Of a stretch of 64,000 nt of DNA, positions 26,414 to 35,750 are shown one piece after another. Source of the DNA: Dysgonomonas hofstadii (GTDB taxonomy: Bacteria; Bacteroidota; Bacteroidia; Bacteroidales; Dysgonomonadaceae); the NCBI RefSeq assembly GCF_014196915.1, contig NZ_JACIEP010000020.1:1-64000 (forward strand), in the 5' to 3' direction. The translations under genes were made by a program, and so were the position numbers. The notes beneath the pieces were generated by a model. It searched no databases. It was not told the DNA's origin and was given only the letters and a program-made list of their open reading frames with translations. The first letter of the stretch is position 1. The number at the start of each line of letters is the position of its first letter.

Positions 26414-27880
26414 ATGATTCAGAAGAAAACGAAAATTGTAGCTACAATTTCAGATTTGCGTTGTGATGTTGATTTCCTGAGATCTTTGTATGAAGAAGGA
26501 ATTAATGTTGTGAGAATGAATTCAGCCCACATGACCGAAGAGGGCTTTGTGAAAGTGATGACAAACGTACGTGCCGTATCACCAAGAATAGGTATTATGA
26601 TGGATACCAAAGGTCCGGAAATACGTACAACTGCAACAGCCTCAGGAGAGAAGATTGCTGTAAAGACAGGAGATAAGGTGAAAGTGATAGGTGATATCAA
26701 TTTCTTATCTACTCCTGAGCAGATTTCTACTTCTTATCCTAGTATTGTAGCCGATGTGCCAGTTGGAGGTACTCTTCTGATCGATGATGGAGAAACAGCA
26801 TTGAAAGTTGTAGATAAAACTTCAGAATATCTTCTTTGCGAAGTTCAGAACGATGGAACAATCGGTAGCCGTAAGAGTGTGAATATACCGGGAGTAAGTG
26901 TAAACCTTCCATCAATTACTGCTAAAGATAAGAGAAGTATCGAAATAGCAATCGCAAATAAAGCCGATTTTATCGCTCACTCTTTCGTTCGTCACAAACA
27001 AGACGTGTTAGACGTTCAAAAGATTCTTGACGAGCATAACAGCCCTATCAAAATTATCGCTAAAATTGAAAATCAGGAAGGTGTTGATAATATCGACGAA
27101 ATATTTGAAACAGCTTATGGTGTAATGGTAGCCCGTGGAGACCTCGGTATCGAAGTGCCACAGGAAAAGATTCCGGCTATCCAGCGGTTGCTTATCCGTA
27201 AAGCTATTGAATATAAGAAACCGGTTATCGTGGCAACTCAGATGTTGCATACAATGATCGAAAATCCACGTCCTACCCGTGCTGAAGTAACTGATATTGC
27301 AAACGCAGTATATTACGGAACTGACGCTGTGATGTTGAGTGGAGAAACAGCTTATGGTAAATATCCGGTTGAAGCCGTTCGTGCTATGGCTCAGATCTGT
27401 GCCACTACAGAACAATCTAAACTGGATGAAAAGGCGATTCCTGTACCATTCAAGGATTCGGAATACGATACAACTTCGTTCCTTTCCAAGCAAGCTGTAA
27501 AAGCAGCTACCCAATTGGGACTTACAGCTATTATTACAGATAGTTTCACAGGTCGTACAGCTCGCACAATTGCTGCATTCCGCAGTAAATGCCCGGTATA
27601 CGCTGTTTGCTGTAGTGAAGAAGTGGTGCGTCAGCTTTCTGTTTGCTATGGAGTAGAAGCTACTTATCAGGAGTCTACAGGGTTTACAACACATAAGCAT
27701 AAAGCTTATTTCCTGAAATCATTGCAGACATTGCTTGAGCGTGGATTGATCAAGAAAGAAGATCAGGTTGCTTACCTTAGCGGAACCTTCGGTGAAGGTA
27801 AGGGAACATCGTTTCTGGAGATCAATGGTGTAGGCCGTGTAGTTGATGCTGCTGAATCATTTGAGGTTCCGGTAGACTAA
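26414..27880 (+). CDS. pyk: Pyruvate kinase
   Basis: This 488-residue glycolytic enzyme transfers phosphate from phosphoenolpyruvate to ADP. Visible motifs: KIVATISDL start, MDTKGPEIRT in the A domain, the PK signature IIAKIENQEGVDNIDEI with catalytic Lys, ARGDLGIEVP, ATQMLHTMIENPRPTRAE, and MLSGETAYGKYP. The C-terminal allosteric-type domain (about 350-488) is present. An intrinsic terminator lies 37 bp after the stop. Confidence 0.97.
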   Translation: MIQKKTKIVATISDLRCDVDFLRSLYEEGINVVRMNSAHMTEEGFVKVMTNVRAVSPRIGIMMDTKGPEIRTTATASGEKIAVKTGDKVKVIGDINFLSTPEQISTSYPSIVADVPVGGTLLIDDGETALKVVDKTSEYLLCEVQNDGTIGSRKSVNIPGVSVNLPSITAKDKRSIEIAIANKADFIAHSFVRHKQDVLDVQKILDEHNSPIKIIAKIENQEGVDNIDEIFETAYGVMVARGDLGIEVPQEKIPAIQRLLIRKAIEYKKPVIVATQMLHTMIENPRPTRAEVTDIANAVYYGTDAVMLSGETAYGKYPVEAVRAMAQICATTEQSKLDEKAIPVPFKDSEYDTTSFLSKQAVKAATQLGLTAIITDSFTGRTARTIAAFRSKCPVYAVCCSEEVVRQLSVCYGVEATYQESTGFTTHKHKAYFLKSLQTLLERGLIKKEDQVAYLSGTFGEGKGTSFLEINGVGRVVDAAESFEVPVD

Positions 27881-27916
27881 TGAAATAATAATTCAATATA
27901 CCACAAGTATAAAAGG

Positions 27917-27947
27917 GAGATAACGATTTTTTGTTATCTCTTTTTTT
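27917..27947 (+). terminator. Terminator of pyk
   Basis: The stem GAGATAAC (27917-27924) / GTTATCTC (27933-27940) is followed by seven T. Confidence 0.85.
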
Positions 27948-28068
27948 ATGCCTAATTACAAATTAACAAATTTTCATAATTTGTATTTTGTGGCTAACTC
28001 TTTTTGATATACTTTTACAAATAATAAGAATGGAGACGCAATAGACACTTGACAGACTGCCTTTTATA

Positions 28069-28191
<123 letters not shown>

Positions 28192-28659
28192 TCCTTTATT
28201 CTAAATTTAACTTATTACCATCCTATTTATCTGCTTCAGGGAATTTTTTTCCTTTTGAGGTTACATGTGTTTATATTCACGCGTGGTTTAATGAATACAC
28301 GTATGCGTATATTCTAAATATTTTTTTTAGAAAAAACAAATTATCCGATTTTTTCGAAATCTGTTTTCGAAAACAGATTTTCTATTTATTCCCATTAACA
28401 GGGAATCACTCAATTTATCTTTTCAATATTGGAGAGAGCAAGGCTGCTAAAAGGAACGTAATTGCATTTTGCGGACCTTTTCCTTCTATTCATTCTACAA
28501 ATTGTTTGTCTTTAAATTTGTCTTTGAATATTAATATTTATCTGTTTGTGAAAACGGATTTGTTAAGTTTAGCTTGTAAAATGAAGAGTTTATGCCGCCT
28601 TGTTTCCCTCCGATATCAAAATACAATCATAGCACAAATTGATAATTATAAACTAAAAA
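28192..28659. other. Intergenic region with 24-bp palindrome
   Basis: No gene is seen. A perfect 24-bp palindrome (AAATCTGTTTTC / GAAAACAGATTT, 28357-28380), followed by TCTATTTATT, could terminate a transcript that covers micro-ORF C. No convincing promoter for the gene at 28660 is visible. Confidence 0.4.
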
Positions 28660-30117
28660 ATGCGACTTATGGATCTTAACAAACTAACAACAACTTGCTT
28701 TGTATTCCTGATACTTTTCTTGTCATTATCGACATTACAGGCGCAGGTTACAATCGGAACAAATAAACCACCTGAAAAATTTTCAGTATTAGAGGTTTCA
28801 ACAATGTCTACAAAAGGCGGATTGAGGCTGCCCATATTGACTACTCAGGAAAAAACAGATTTGGCTATAAACAGCCTTACCAATCCGGATGAGGTGTCTA
28901 ATGCTTTTGGTTTGACCATCTTTAACAAAGATACAGGATGTATTGAATATTGGAATTCCCAGAAATGGATCAGTCTCTGTGATGGCGGATCGGAAGGCAC
29001 AGTTGATTTTTCTAATTGTAATGCTATAACTGTGGAAGGGGTGTATGATACTGATCTGGCTCCTAAAGAACAAAGTTTAAGGATTGTGGTTCCGGTGACA
29101 ATAACTTCTCTTGGAACTTATAGCTATACTGCTACAGTAAATAATGTTACCTTTCAGGCGAAAGGAACATTTGTTAATTTCGGACCTCAGGATGTTTATT
29201 TATATCCCGTAAGCACCAGCGGAACAGTACAGGCTGGGGTTACATTACCTGCGACAATTGAAATAGGACCTCTCACAGAAGGAGGTTCTATTGTGTGTAC
29301 TAATATCCTTGTTAAATTTGTCAGTAGAAAGACCTCGATACTTACAATACTCAATTTAACGGGAGGAGAAGATGACTGGGATATTACAGCTAGTAATGGA
29401 GGCGATTATTCGGCAAATTCTCCGGTTGGTTGGGCGGCCCGTTGGGTCGCAGGTACTACAACATTGTCGGGCGTGACTAAAACCGCTTTGGAGTATGCGG
29501 GTACTGCGGGGATACAGATTATCAGCCTTAATCCTACTGCCGGTGGAGCAATCGCTACACTCGATGAAACATTGGCAGATGTTTCTATTGTTTGGGTAGG
29601 GGCAAATGATAATTCAAATTCCCGTTTCAACTCCGGGATAGTACAAGTGTTGACAGAATGGGCAAAATCAGGCCAGGGATATATAGTAACAGTTGCGGAT
29701 AAGATAGCCGGTGGAGCAATCTCACAGAATCTTGGACTTATTATAGAGGATGGGGCTTCTGTAAACGGTTTTACGGTCGCCACCAATATGCCGGAAGTAT
29801 TTCAGGTTACAGGCGTTCCTTACAGCCTGACTAATGGACTGGAAGTGCCGAGAGCCGGAGCAAATGCAGGGTATATAACATGCAAGGGAGGAATAACCTT
29901 TTTAAAGACCGGATCGGGAGTGAGCCCTGAAAGAAAACTTGGAGTGTACAATCCCGACACATATACGTTCGGCTTTGCCGATAAATTCGGTAGTGAACAA
30001 ACTGCTTCCGGAGGATTTACTTCATCTTCTACCGGCAGTGCTGCTTTAGCTTATAATTTACAGCGTGTCCTTGTCGATATCTGGGCATATATGTTACAGA
30101 ATGCGCCTATAAAATAA
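28660..30117 (+). CDS. Secreted protein of unknown function
   Basis: This 485-residue protein has an N-terminal signal peptide ending near LQAQVTIG. The first 90 residues (GTNKPPEKFSVLEVSTMSTKGGLRLPIL...IFNKDTGCIEYWNSQKWISLC) are a module common at the start of Bacteroidota exported proteins. Next comes an all-beta stretch (about 110-225), then an alternating alpha/beta domain (about 227-485) with IWVGAN and WAKSGQGYIVTVAD. There is no lipobox and no obvious type IX sorting tail. ATG 28669 is an alternative start. It stands alone between micro-ORF C and a terminator. Confidence 0.6.
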   Translation: MRLMDLNKLTTTCFVFLILFLSLSTLQAQVTIGTNKPPEKFSVLEVSTMSTKGGLRLPILTTQEKTDLAINSLTNPDEVSNAFGLTIFNKDTGCIEYWNSQKWISLCDGGSEGTVDFSNCNAITVEGVYDTDLAPKEQSLRIVVPVTITSLGTYSYTATVNNVTFQAKGTFVNFGPQDVYLYPVSTSGTVQAGVTLPATIEIGPLTEGGSIVCTNILVKFVSRKTSILTILNLTGGEDDWDITASNGGDYSANSPVGWAARWVAGTTTLSGVTKTALEYAGTAGIQIISLNPTAGGAIATLDETLADVSIVWVGANDNSNSRFNSGIVQVLTEWAKSGQGYIVTVADKIAGGAISQNLGLIIEDGASVNGFTVATNMPEVFQVTGVPYSLTNGLEVPRAGANAGYITCKGGITFLKTGSGVSPERKLGVYNPDTYTFGFADKFGSEQTASGGFTSSSTGSAALAYNLQRVLVDIWAYMLQNAPIK

Positions 30118-30140
30118 TTTAAAATCGGATATATAATAAG

Positions 30141-30173
30141 GAGCGATGGTAGTCAATCATCGCTCCTTTTTTA
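30141..30173 (+). terminator. Terminator of the secreted-protein gene
   Basis: The stem GGAGCGATG (30141-30149) / CATCGCTCC (30159-30167) is followed by six T. It rules out a methyltransferase start at 30146, which would lie inside the stem. Confidence 0.85.
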
Positions 30174-30208
30174 TAAAAAGTCTGTATCTTAGCAGGCAAA
30201 TAATTATT

Positions 30209-30853
30209 ATGTCGTTAGATAAAGACCTGAATATAGAAAACTATATTCTCTCGCATATAGATGAAGAGCCCGAACTGTTGAGGCAACTGAACAGGGATGC
30301 GCATGTAAACCTCCTGAAGCCCCGTATGCTGTCGGGACATATGCAGGGGCGTATGCTGAAAATGTTCTGTCGCATGCTGCAACCAAAATATATACTGGAA
30401 ATCGGTACTTATACGGCTTACGCCACCCTTTGTTTGGCCGAAGGTGTGGCTGAAGATGCGGAAATACATACAATAGAGGTGAATGACGAGCTGGAAGATT
30501 TTATCATGAAGCACCTCTATAAATCGAAGTTGAAAGACCGGATACATTTATATATAGGTGATGCTATGCAGATTATTCCATCGATAGACCGAACGTTCGA
30601 TCTGGTGTTTATAGATGCCAACAAGCGTCATTATGTGGAGTATTACGATCTTATATTTGATAAAGTACGTCCGGGGGGATTGATCGTAGTGGATAACACG
30701 TTGTGGGATGGGCATGTGCTGGAAACTCCTAAGCCATCGGATAAACAAACCATCGGTATTCAAAAATTCAATGATATGATAGCGAAAGATGACAGGGTTG
30801 AAAAAGTTATTTTACCTGTCCGTGATGGGTTAACCCTGATTTGGAAGAAGTAA
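30209..30853 (+). CDS. O-methyltransferase, COMT/TrmR-like
   Basis: This 214-residue class I SAM-dependent methyltransferase has the SAM-binding LEIGTYTAYATLCLAEG, the acidic IHTIEVND, FIDANKRHYVEYYD with metal-binding Asp/Asn, and VVDNTLWDG. It belongs to the catechol O-methyltransferase-like group, which also contains the tRNA hydroxyuridine methyltransferase TrmR; a tRNA substrate is possible but not shown. The open frame reaches 30146, inside the preceding terminator, so ATG 30209 (MSLDKDLNIE) is chosen. TATCTTAG at 30185-30192 is a near-match to a -7 box. Confidence 0.85.
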   Translation: MSLDKDLNIENYILSHIDEEPELLRQLNRDAHVNLLKPRMLSGHMQGRMLKMFCRMLQPKYILEIGTYTAYATLCLAEGVAEDAEIHTIEVNDELEDFIMKHLYKSKLKDRIHLYIGDAMQIIPSIDRTFDLVFIDANKRHYVEYYDLIFDKVRPGGLIVVDNTLWDGHVLETPKPSDKQTIGIQKFNDMIAKDDRVEKVILPVRDGLTLIWKK

Positions 30854-31036
30854 AAGAAACAGATTGCAATAATAATTGTACTTTTGTAGTCTTTACTGGT
30901 TAAATGAATCAGGATTAGAAAACTTTATCTATGATTTTTTAATGTGCCGATTAGCAGATGTGCCAGTTTGCCAATGAAATAAAGACAATCTTTGATAAAT
31001 AGAAAAATCTGTAAGGTTTGTCAGTTTTTATTTAGT

Positions 31037-31172
31037 GTACTAGAAAAAAAGTATACTAGTTTACTAGAAGTAATATTAATAAATAGAACTAGCAGGCCAG
31101 AAACAGCGTTCAGCGGAACAGAGTGTAGCTAAAACTTGGAACTAATAAACTAAAAAAGTGTCAGCTTTGTCA
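31037..31172 (+). repeat. Upstream module, copy 1 (before rbfA)
   Basis: About 136 bp nearly identical to the reverse complement of 40770-40905, with only a handful of substitutions and compensating single-base shifts. It starts GTACTAGAAAAAAAG, contains GTTCAGCGGAAC and ends in the 9-bp repeat pair TGTCAGCTT TGTCAGGTT. Both copies point toward the next gene. Further 9-bp pairs flank it at 31007-31030 and 31210-31235. The rest of the gap between 30854 and 31258 holds no gene. Confidence 0.75.
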
Positions 31173-31258
31173 GGTTTTTGTTAACTGATAACTATTGACC
31201 GATAACTGACAAAAGTGTAACTTTTGTAACTTTTTACAGCTAATAAATATAATAAATA

Positions 31259-31612
31259 ATGGATACAACCAGACAACAAAAAATAAACCGCCTGCTGCAA
31301 AAGGAACTGAGCGAGATATTCCGTAAACAAACACAAATGATGCGTGGGGTGCTCGTTTCTGTTAGCGTCGTGCGGGTAAGTCCCGATCTGGGGAATGCAA
31401 AAGTCTATTTAAGCATTTTCCCGTCGGAACAGGCGAAAGAGATACTCAAGAATATAAAAACGAATGTAAAGACTTTGCGTTTCGACCTGGGACAAAAAGT
31501 TGGGAAACAACTTCGGATAATTCCCGATCTGTCTTTTTATCTGGATGATTCACTCGATTATCTGGAGAATATAGACAGGCTTCTGGATTCAGATAACAAT
31601 AAAGACGAATAA
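31259..31612 (+). CDS. rbfA: Ribosome-binding factor A
   Basis: This 117-residue KH-type protein binds the 30S subunit late in assembly and helps mature the 5' end of 16S rRNA. The N-terminus RQQKINRLLQKELSEIF and the central VSVVRVSPDLGNAKVYLSIFP are family hallmarks, as is RIIPDLSFYLDDSLDY near the end. It is followed after 2 bp by the permease gene, whose TTG start probably depends on coupling. The region upstream is filled with the 9-bp repeats and the duplicated module. Confidence 0.95.
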   Translation: MDTTRQQKINRLLQKELSEIFRKQTQMMRGVLVSVSVVRVSPDLGNAKVYLSIFPSEQAKEILKNIKTNVKTLRFDLGQKVGKQLRIIPDLSFYLDDSLDYLENIDRLLDSDNNKDE

Positions 31613-31614
31613 AC

Positions 31615-32832
31615 TTGAATCTTCCGCTACATATAGCCCGCCGGTATCTGTTTGCCAAGAAGTCGCATAATGCTGTTAATGTTATTTCATTAATATCGGT
31701 ATGCGGTATTACAGTGGCAACGCTGGCACTGGTATGCGCTTTATCTATATTTAACGGTTTTACGGGAGTAGCTGCCAGTACATTCAGCGATTTCGATCCG
31801 GAGTTGCAGATTGTGCCGGTTAAAGGCAAGGTGTTTGATCCTAATACAGCGGAAATACAACAGATAAAAACACTGGCTGAGATAGATTTTATATCTGAAT
31901 CATTAGAGGAGAATGCCCTTATCATGTATGGGGAACGGCAAGAGCCTATTGTCCTGAAAGGTGTGTCTCCGAAGTTTCGTAATCTGGCAAATGTAGACCA
32001 TCTTATAGTTGACGGAAATTTCGTCCTTCGCGAGGGAGATATCGATAATGCTGTTATAGGAGTTGGCCTGGCTATGTTTATAGGAGTAAGAGCTAATTTT
32101 GTCGATCCTGTACAAATATATATGCCTAAGAGGAATGTGAGGGTAAATCCGGCAAATCCGGCTGCTGCATTCGACCGTTCCGATGTCTTTATAAGCGGGG
32201 TTTTTGCGCTGAACCAGGCAAAGTACGATGATCAGATGCTGATAGTGGATATTAGCCTTGCACGAGAATTGCTTCGCTACGAAACCGAAGTTTCATCGTT
32301 AGACATCAAAGTGAAGGACAATGCTAATATTTCTGTTGTGCAAGAAAAGATAAAGTCTTTGCTGGGGGATAACCTGTCGGTGAAAAACCGTTTTCAACAG
32401 CAAGAAGACCTTTACCGGATGGTGAATATAGAGAAATGGGTTACATTTCTTATACTGGCTATTATCCTTCTGATTGCTGTCTTCAATATTGTAGGCTCCC
32501 TTACTATCCTGATAATAGAAAAGAGTGAAGATATAAATATACTGAAAAGCATGGGCGCAAGTAATAAGTTCATTACACGAATATTCTTAGCCGAAGGGTG
32601 GATGATAACACTCGTTGGGGCAGTTTCAGGGATTATATTGGGGGTTATCCTGTGTTTTCTTCAGCAGGAATACGGCTTGTTGGCTCTCGGGTCCGGTACC
32701 GGACAGTTTGTTGTAGACTCTTATCCTGTCGAAGTGCAGTTCCCCGATATTGTAGTAATATTTGTAACGGTGAATATTATCGGTTTCCTTGCTGTATTAT
32801 ATCCGGTAAATAATTTACGGAAACGTTTATAG
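31615..32832 (+). CDS. ABC transporter permease, LolC/LolE (FtsX) type, TTG start
   Basis: This 405-residue protein has one N-terminal membrane segment (about 22-45), a periplasmic MacB-like core domain (about 50-265) and three C-terminal membrane segments forming the FtsX domain, with the KSEDINILKSMGASN coupling-helix segment. It fits the LolC/LolE family, which extracts lipoproteins from the inner membrane together with an ATPase; no ATPase gene is adjacent. Translation appears to begin at TTG 31615 (MNLPLHIARRYLF, the normal family start), 2 bp after rbfA; no ATG fits. The 3' end overlaps the convergent GNAT gene by 6 bp. Confidence 0.85.
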   Translation: MNLPLHIARRYLFAKKSHNAVNVISLISVCGITVATLALVCALSIFNGFTGVAASTFSDFDPELQIVPVKGKVFDPNTAEIQQIKTLAEIDFISESLEENALIMYGERQEPIVLKGVSPKFRNLANVDHLIVDGNFVLREGDIDNAVIGVGLAMFIGVRANFVDPVQIYMPKRNVRVNPANPAAAFDRSDVFISGVFALNQAKYDDQMLIVDISLARELLRYETEVSSLDIKVKDNANISVVQEKIKSLLGDNLSVKNRFQQQEDLYRMVNIEKWVTFLILAIILLIAVFNIVGSLTILIIEKSEDINILKSMGASNKFITRIFLAEGWMITLVGAVSGIILGVILCFLQQEYGLLALGSGTGQFVVDSYPVEVQFPDIVVIFVTVNIIGFLAVLYPVNNLRKRL

Positions 32833-33312
32833 TATCAACTGCCAGAATTCGACATCGATAAGTTTATCGAACTTTACACCCGATTCACGGAAGTTCCCTA
32901 CCAATCTGAATTCGAATTTTTGATGTAGCTTTTGACTTGCTTCGTTTGGTAATGAGACGACGCCTATCAGTGAATGGATATTGATTTTTCTGGCTCGTTC
33001 GATCAATTCTTTGTAGAGGACAGAGCCTATGCCACTCCCTGTATATTGAGAGTCGAGGTAAACGCTGGTTTCGAGAGTGATGTCATAGGCAACCCGTTCG
33101 CGCCAGTTATTCAGGTATGCGTAACCGGTTATCTCCCCATCATTTTCATATACGAAAAAAGGAAAGCCTTTGGCCTGTATTTTCTTTATACGGTTTTGTA
33201 TTTCTTCCGGGCTGACAACATCGTATTCAAAGGTGATAATTGTTTCCCGGATATAATAGTTGTATATATCTGCTATCCGCGAAGCGTCGGCGATTGTGAT
33301 ATCCCTTATCAT
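32827..33312 (-). CDS. GNAT family N-acetyltransferase (phosphinothricin acetyltransferase-like)
   Basis: This 161-residue protein contains a single GNAT fold. It opens MIRDITIADASRIADIYNYYIRET, as in the Pat/phosphinothricin acetyltransferase group. The acetyl-CoA loop is QYTGSGIGSVLYKELI. GVVSLPNEASQKLHQKFEF is the usual C-terminal block. The acceptor is unknown; the family acetylates methionine sulfone, phosphinothricin and similar amines. It overlaps the preceding small gene by 4 bp. Confidence 0.88.
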   Translation of the reverse strand: MIRDITIADASRIADIYNYYIRETIITFEYDVVSPEEIQNRIKKIQAKGFPFFVYENDGEITGYAYLNNWRERVAYDITLETSVYLDSQYTGSGIGSVLYKELIERARKINIHSLIGVVSLPNEASQKLHQKFEFRLVGNFRESGVKFDKLIDVEFWQLIL

Positions 33313-33731
33313 AAACTTTCTCCGCCGGTGTGAGGAGGTATTTCCTGTTCCTGGTATTGAAGTACAGGTTCAGTAGCGACAATGCTGTCTACAACGAATT
33401 TTGTATAGCCACGCCAGGGCAATTTGCCATAATACTCTTTGTAATGCAGTTTTACATTCTGTCCGCTTAGCGACATTAGTTTTATAGCCAGTTCTTTGTC
33501 TTCTACCGAGAATTGGAATTCGTTTGATTGCAATCCCTGTTGTCCCGGACGGAATCCTGACTGAATTAGTTCTCCCTCGTAGGTTTTGAATATAATTCCC
33601 TTGTGTTTCACATTATTCAGTATGCCGGCTTTTACACCCGAATCGCTGTAAGGGACATAATACCAGATATAGCCGAAAATCAAAAGTCCAACGAGTATGA
33701 CAGCTATGGTTATTGCAGCAAATTTCTTCAT
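33309..33731 (-). CDS. Small membrane-anchored protein of unknown function
   Basis: This 140-residue protein has one N-terminal membrane anchor (about residues 5-27) followed by a predicted periplasmic beta domain (SGVKAGILNNVKHKGIIFKTYEGELIQSG...). Similar Bacteroidales proteins are sometimes labelled 6-phosphogluconate dehydrogenase, which nothing here supports: there is no Rossmann motif and the protein is too short. It overlaps the GNAT gene start by 4 bp (ATGA), forming a two-gene operon. Confidence 0.65.
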   Translation of the reverse strand: MKKFAAITIAVILVGLLIFGYIWYYVPYSDSGVKAGILNNVKHKGIIFKTYEGELIQSGFRPGQQGLQSNEFQFSVEDKELAIKLMSLSGQNVKLHYKEYYGKLPWRGYTKFVVDSIVATEPVLQYQEQEIPPHTGGESL

Positions 33732-33811
33732 CTTTATCTATATTATGATTTGTTAAAACAACAATTCACATATGTTTGTTCAGAAAACAAAGATATTCAT
33801 ATTTTTATGAC

Positions 33812-33819
33812 TATTTTTG
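33812..33819 (+). promoter_or_regulatory. Promoter -7 box of the engB operon
   Basis: TATTTTTG matches TAnnTTTG, 27 bp before ATG 33847. Its TTG is in frame with engB and would produce a false N-terminal extension. Confidence 0.6.
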
Positions 33820-33846
33820 TTTGGCTATTTAAAAAAGAGTGAGAAT

Positions 33847-34446
33847 ATGATCATAAAAGACGCTAAGTTTGTAATAAGTAATACCGATTACAGAAAATGC
33901 CCTCAGGACGGAAAACCTGAATATGCATTTATCGGGAGGTCGAATGTAGGCAAATCTTCATTGATCAATATGCTGACAAACAGGAAAGGGCTTGCGATGA
34001 CTTCTTCCAAGCCGGGCAAAACACAACTTATCAATCATTTTATTATCAATGACGAATGGTATCTGGTCGATTTGCCCGGATACGGTTATGCCCAAAGGGG
34101 AAAAGAAGGCAGAGAGCAAATCCGGAAAATAATAGATAGTTATATCCTTAACCGGATAGAGATGACTAATCTGTTTCTCTTACTGGATTGTCGTCACGAA
34201 CCTCAAAAAATAGATTTGGAGTTTCTGGATTGGCTTGGAGAAAAAGAGGTGCCTTTCGCAATAGTTTTCACTAAAATAGATAAAATGAGCAAGGCACGGT
34301 TGAAGGAGAATCTTCAGAGTTATACAGATAAGCTGAAGGAAACATGGGAGGAACTACCACCTGTATTCTATACATCATCTGAGCATAAGATAGGGAGAGA
34401 GGAAATTTTGGATTACATAGATCAGATTAACAAAGACCTGAAATAA
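33847..34446 (+). CDS. engB: Ribosome biogenesis GTPase EngB/YsxC
   Basis: This 199-residue TrmE-Era-like GTPase is required for 50S subunit assembly. G1 is [10 protein letters not shown]2 KPGKTQ, G3 DLPGYG and G4 TKIDKM; G5 is TSSE. The length is normal from ATG 33847; the longer frame from TTG 33817 starts inside the promoter. The deaminase gene follows after 2 bp. Confidence 0.95.
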   Translation: MIIKDAKFVISNTDYRKCPQDGKPEYAFIGRSNVGKSSLINMLTNRKGLAMTSSKPGKTQLINHFIINDEWYLVDLPGYGYAQRGKEGREQIRKIIDSYILNRIEMTNLFLLLDCRHEPQKIDLEFLDWLGEKEVPFAIVFTKIDKMSKARLKENLQSYTDKLKETWEELPPVFYTSSEHKIGREEILDYIDQINKDLK

Positions 34447-34448
34447 AA

Positions 34449-34928
34449 ATGAGAGAAAAAGATACACATGCCGGATATATGAAGAAAGCGATCAGTCTGG
34501 CTAAAAAAAGTGTGGAAAAAGGCGGTGGGCCTTTTGGTGCTGTGATTGTAAAAGAAGGAGTCGTTATTGCTCAGGGCGCTAATTGTGTGACCCTGAATAA
34601 TGATCCTACAGCACATGCTGAAGTGTCGGTTATTCGCAAAGCCTGTAAGAAATTAGGTACATTCGATCTTTCGGGATGTGTGTTGTATACATCATGCGAG
34701 CCCTGCCCGATGTGCCTCTCGGCCAGTTACTGGGCGCATATCGATAAGATATATTATGGATGTACAAAGGAAGATGCTAAGAATATAGGTTTCGATGATT
34801 CCTTTATTTATGACCAGATAAACCTGAAGCCCGAAAAACGTTCGATACCTGCTGTAAATATCCTGCACGATCAGGCGATAGAAGCATTTCGCATGTGGGA
34901 CAATAAAGACGATAAAGTAGAATATTAA
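34449..34928 (+). CDS. Nucleoside/guanine deaminase (CDA fold)
   Basis: This 159-residue zinc-dependent deaminase has HAEVSVIRKA (zinc His and catalytic Glu) and SCEPCPMC (two zinc Cys). The GGGPFGAVIVKEG stretch and the C-terminal YDQINLKPEKRSIP...AFRMWDNKDDKVEY match the guanine deaminase GuaD of Bacillus rather than the tRNA deaminase TadA. Probable reaction: guanine to xanthine; other nucleobases are possible. It lies 2 bp after engB and 15 bp before the CBM9-like gene. Confidence 0.85.
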   Translation: MREKDTHAGYMKKAISLAKKSVEKGGGPFGAVIVKEGVVIAQGANCVTLNNDPTAHAEVSVIRKACKKLGTFDLSGCVLYTSCEPCPMCLSASYWAHIDKIYYGCTKEDAKNIGFDDSFIYDQINLKPEKRSIPAVNILHDQAIEAFRMWDNKDDKVEY

Positions 34929-34943
34929 ATTATACCTTAAATT

Positions 34944-35588
34944 ATGCTATTAGTACCTTTTATAGATGTTTCAGATGTAGATAATCCTGATCTCATTAAA
35001 GAAAAACTTAATGGAATACCATTAAATAACATCTCCTGTGTAGACTGGCCCGATCAATATCCATCCAAGCCTGATGTGTCATTTAAAATAGCACACAATG
35101 GAGATTTTCTGTTTCTCCGTTTTTTTGTGGAAGAAAATGAGATATTGGCGAATGTAACAGAGGATAATGGTTCTGTATGGAATGATTCGTGTGTTGAATT
35201 TTTCCTCTCGATAGGAGACGATCCTTATTATTATAATGCAGAATTTTCCTGTATAGGAACAGCACTTCTTGGTTATAGGAAAGGGCGTGAAGGAGCTGTC
35301 CATGCAAGTAAACCGGTGATGGAGCAGATACGTCGTTTCTCAAGCTTGGGGGCTGATCCGATTAAAAAAGAACAAGGAGAATTTAAATGGGATTTACTAG
35401 TAGCTATTCCGGTTGCAGCTTATTGGAATTCCGGTTTGCAAACATTTAAAGGACTAAGAGCGAAAGCTAATTTTTATAAATGCGGAGATGAATTGACTGT
35501 TCCTCACTATTTATCATGGAACCCTGTTTTGACTGAAAATCCGGATTTTCATGTCCCTCGTTTTTTTGGAGAAGTGGAGTTTGAATGA
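34944..35588 (+). CDS. CBM9-like beta-sandwich protein
   Basis: This 214-residue protein has no signal peptide. The pattern WPDQYPSKPDVSFKIAHNGDFLFLRFFV...VWNDSCVEFFLS...YYNAEFSCIGTALLGYRKGR matches the carbohydrate-binding module 9-like family common in Bacteroidota. Proteins of this kind without a catalytic domain are of unknown role. It is the last gene of the engB operon, about 100 bp before the next promoter. Confidence 0.75.
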   Translation: MLLVPFIDVSDVDNPDLIKEKLNGIPLNNISCVDWPDQYPSKPDVSFKIAHNGDFLFLRFFVEENEILANVTEDNGSVWNDSCVEFFLSIGDDPYYYNAEFSCIGTALLGYRKGREGAVHASKPVMEQIRRFSSLGADPIKKEQGEFKWDLLVAIPVAAYWNSGLQTFKGLRAKANFYKCGDELTVPHYLSWNPVLTENPDFHVPRFFGEVEFE

Positions 35589-35682
35589 TAGACAAAAACA
35601 GGAAAGATAATTGTCAATAACAGAGCGAAATAACTTCTGGTATTTTTGTGTTAAAAAAAGTTTTACAGGCCGATTTTTTTTC

Positions 35683-35690
35683 TATCTTTG
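35683..35690 (+). promoter_or_regulatory. Promoter -7 box of the DUF47-PiT operon
   Basis: TATCTTTG, an exact match, lies 60 bp before ATG 35751. Its TTG is in frame with the gene and creates a false 21-residue extension. Confidence 0.7.
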
Positions 35691-35750
35691 CGCACGGAAA
35701 AGACAGGCTTTTCAGAGCCAACTTCTAAACGCGGATATATAATACTATTT

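Noticed and set aside
27008-27700. 230-codon minus ORF inside pyk
   Set aside because: It is fully antisense to an unmistakable pyruvate kinase and has no family features.
33309-33731. Annotation as 6-phosphogluconate dehydrogenase
   Set aside because: A 140-residue anchored protein without nucleotide-binding motif cannot be that enzyme.
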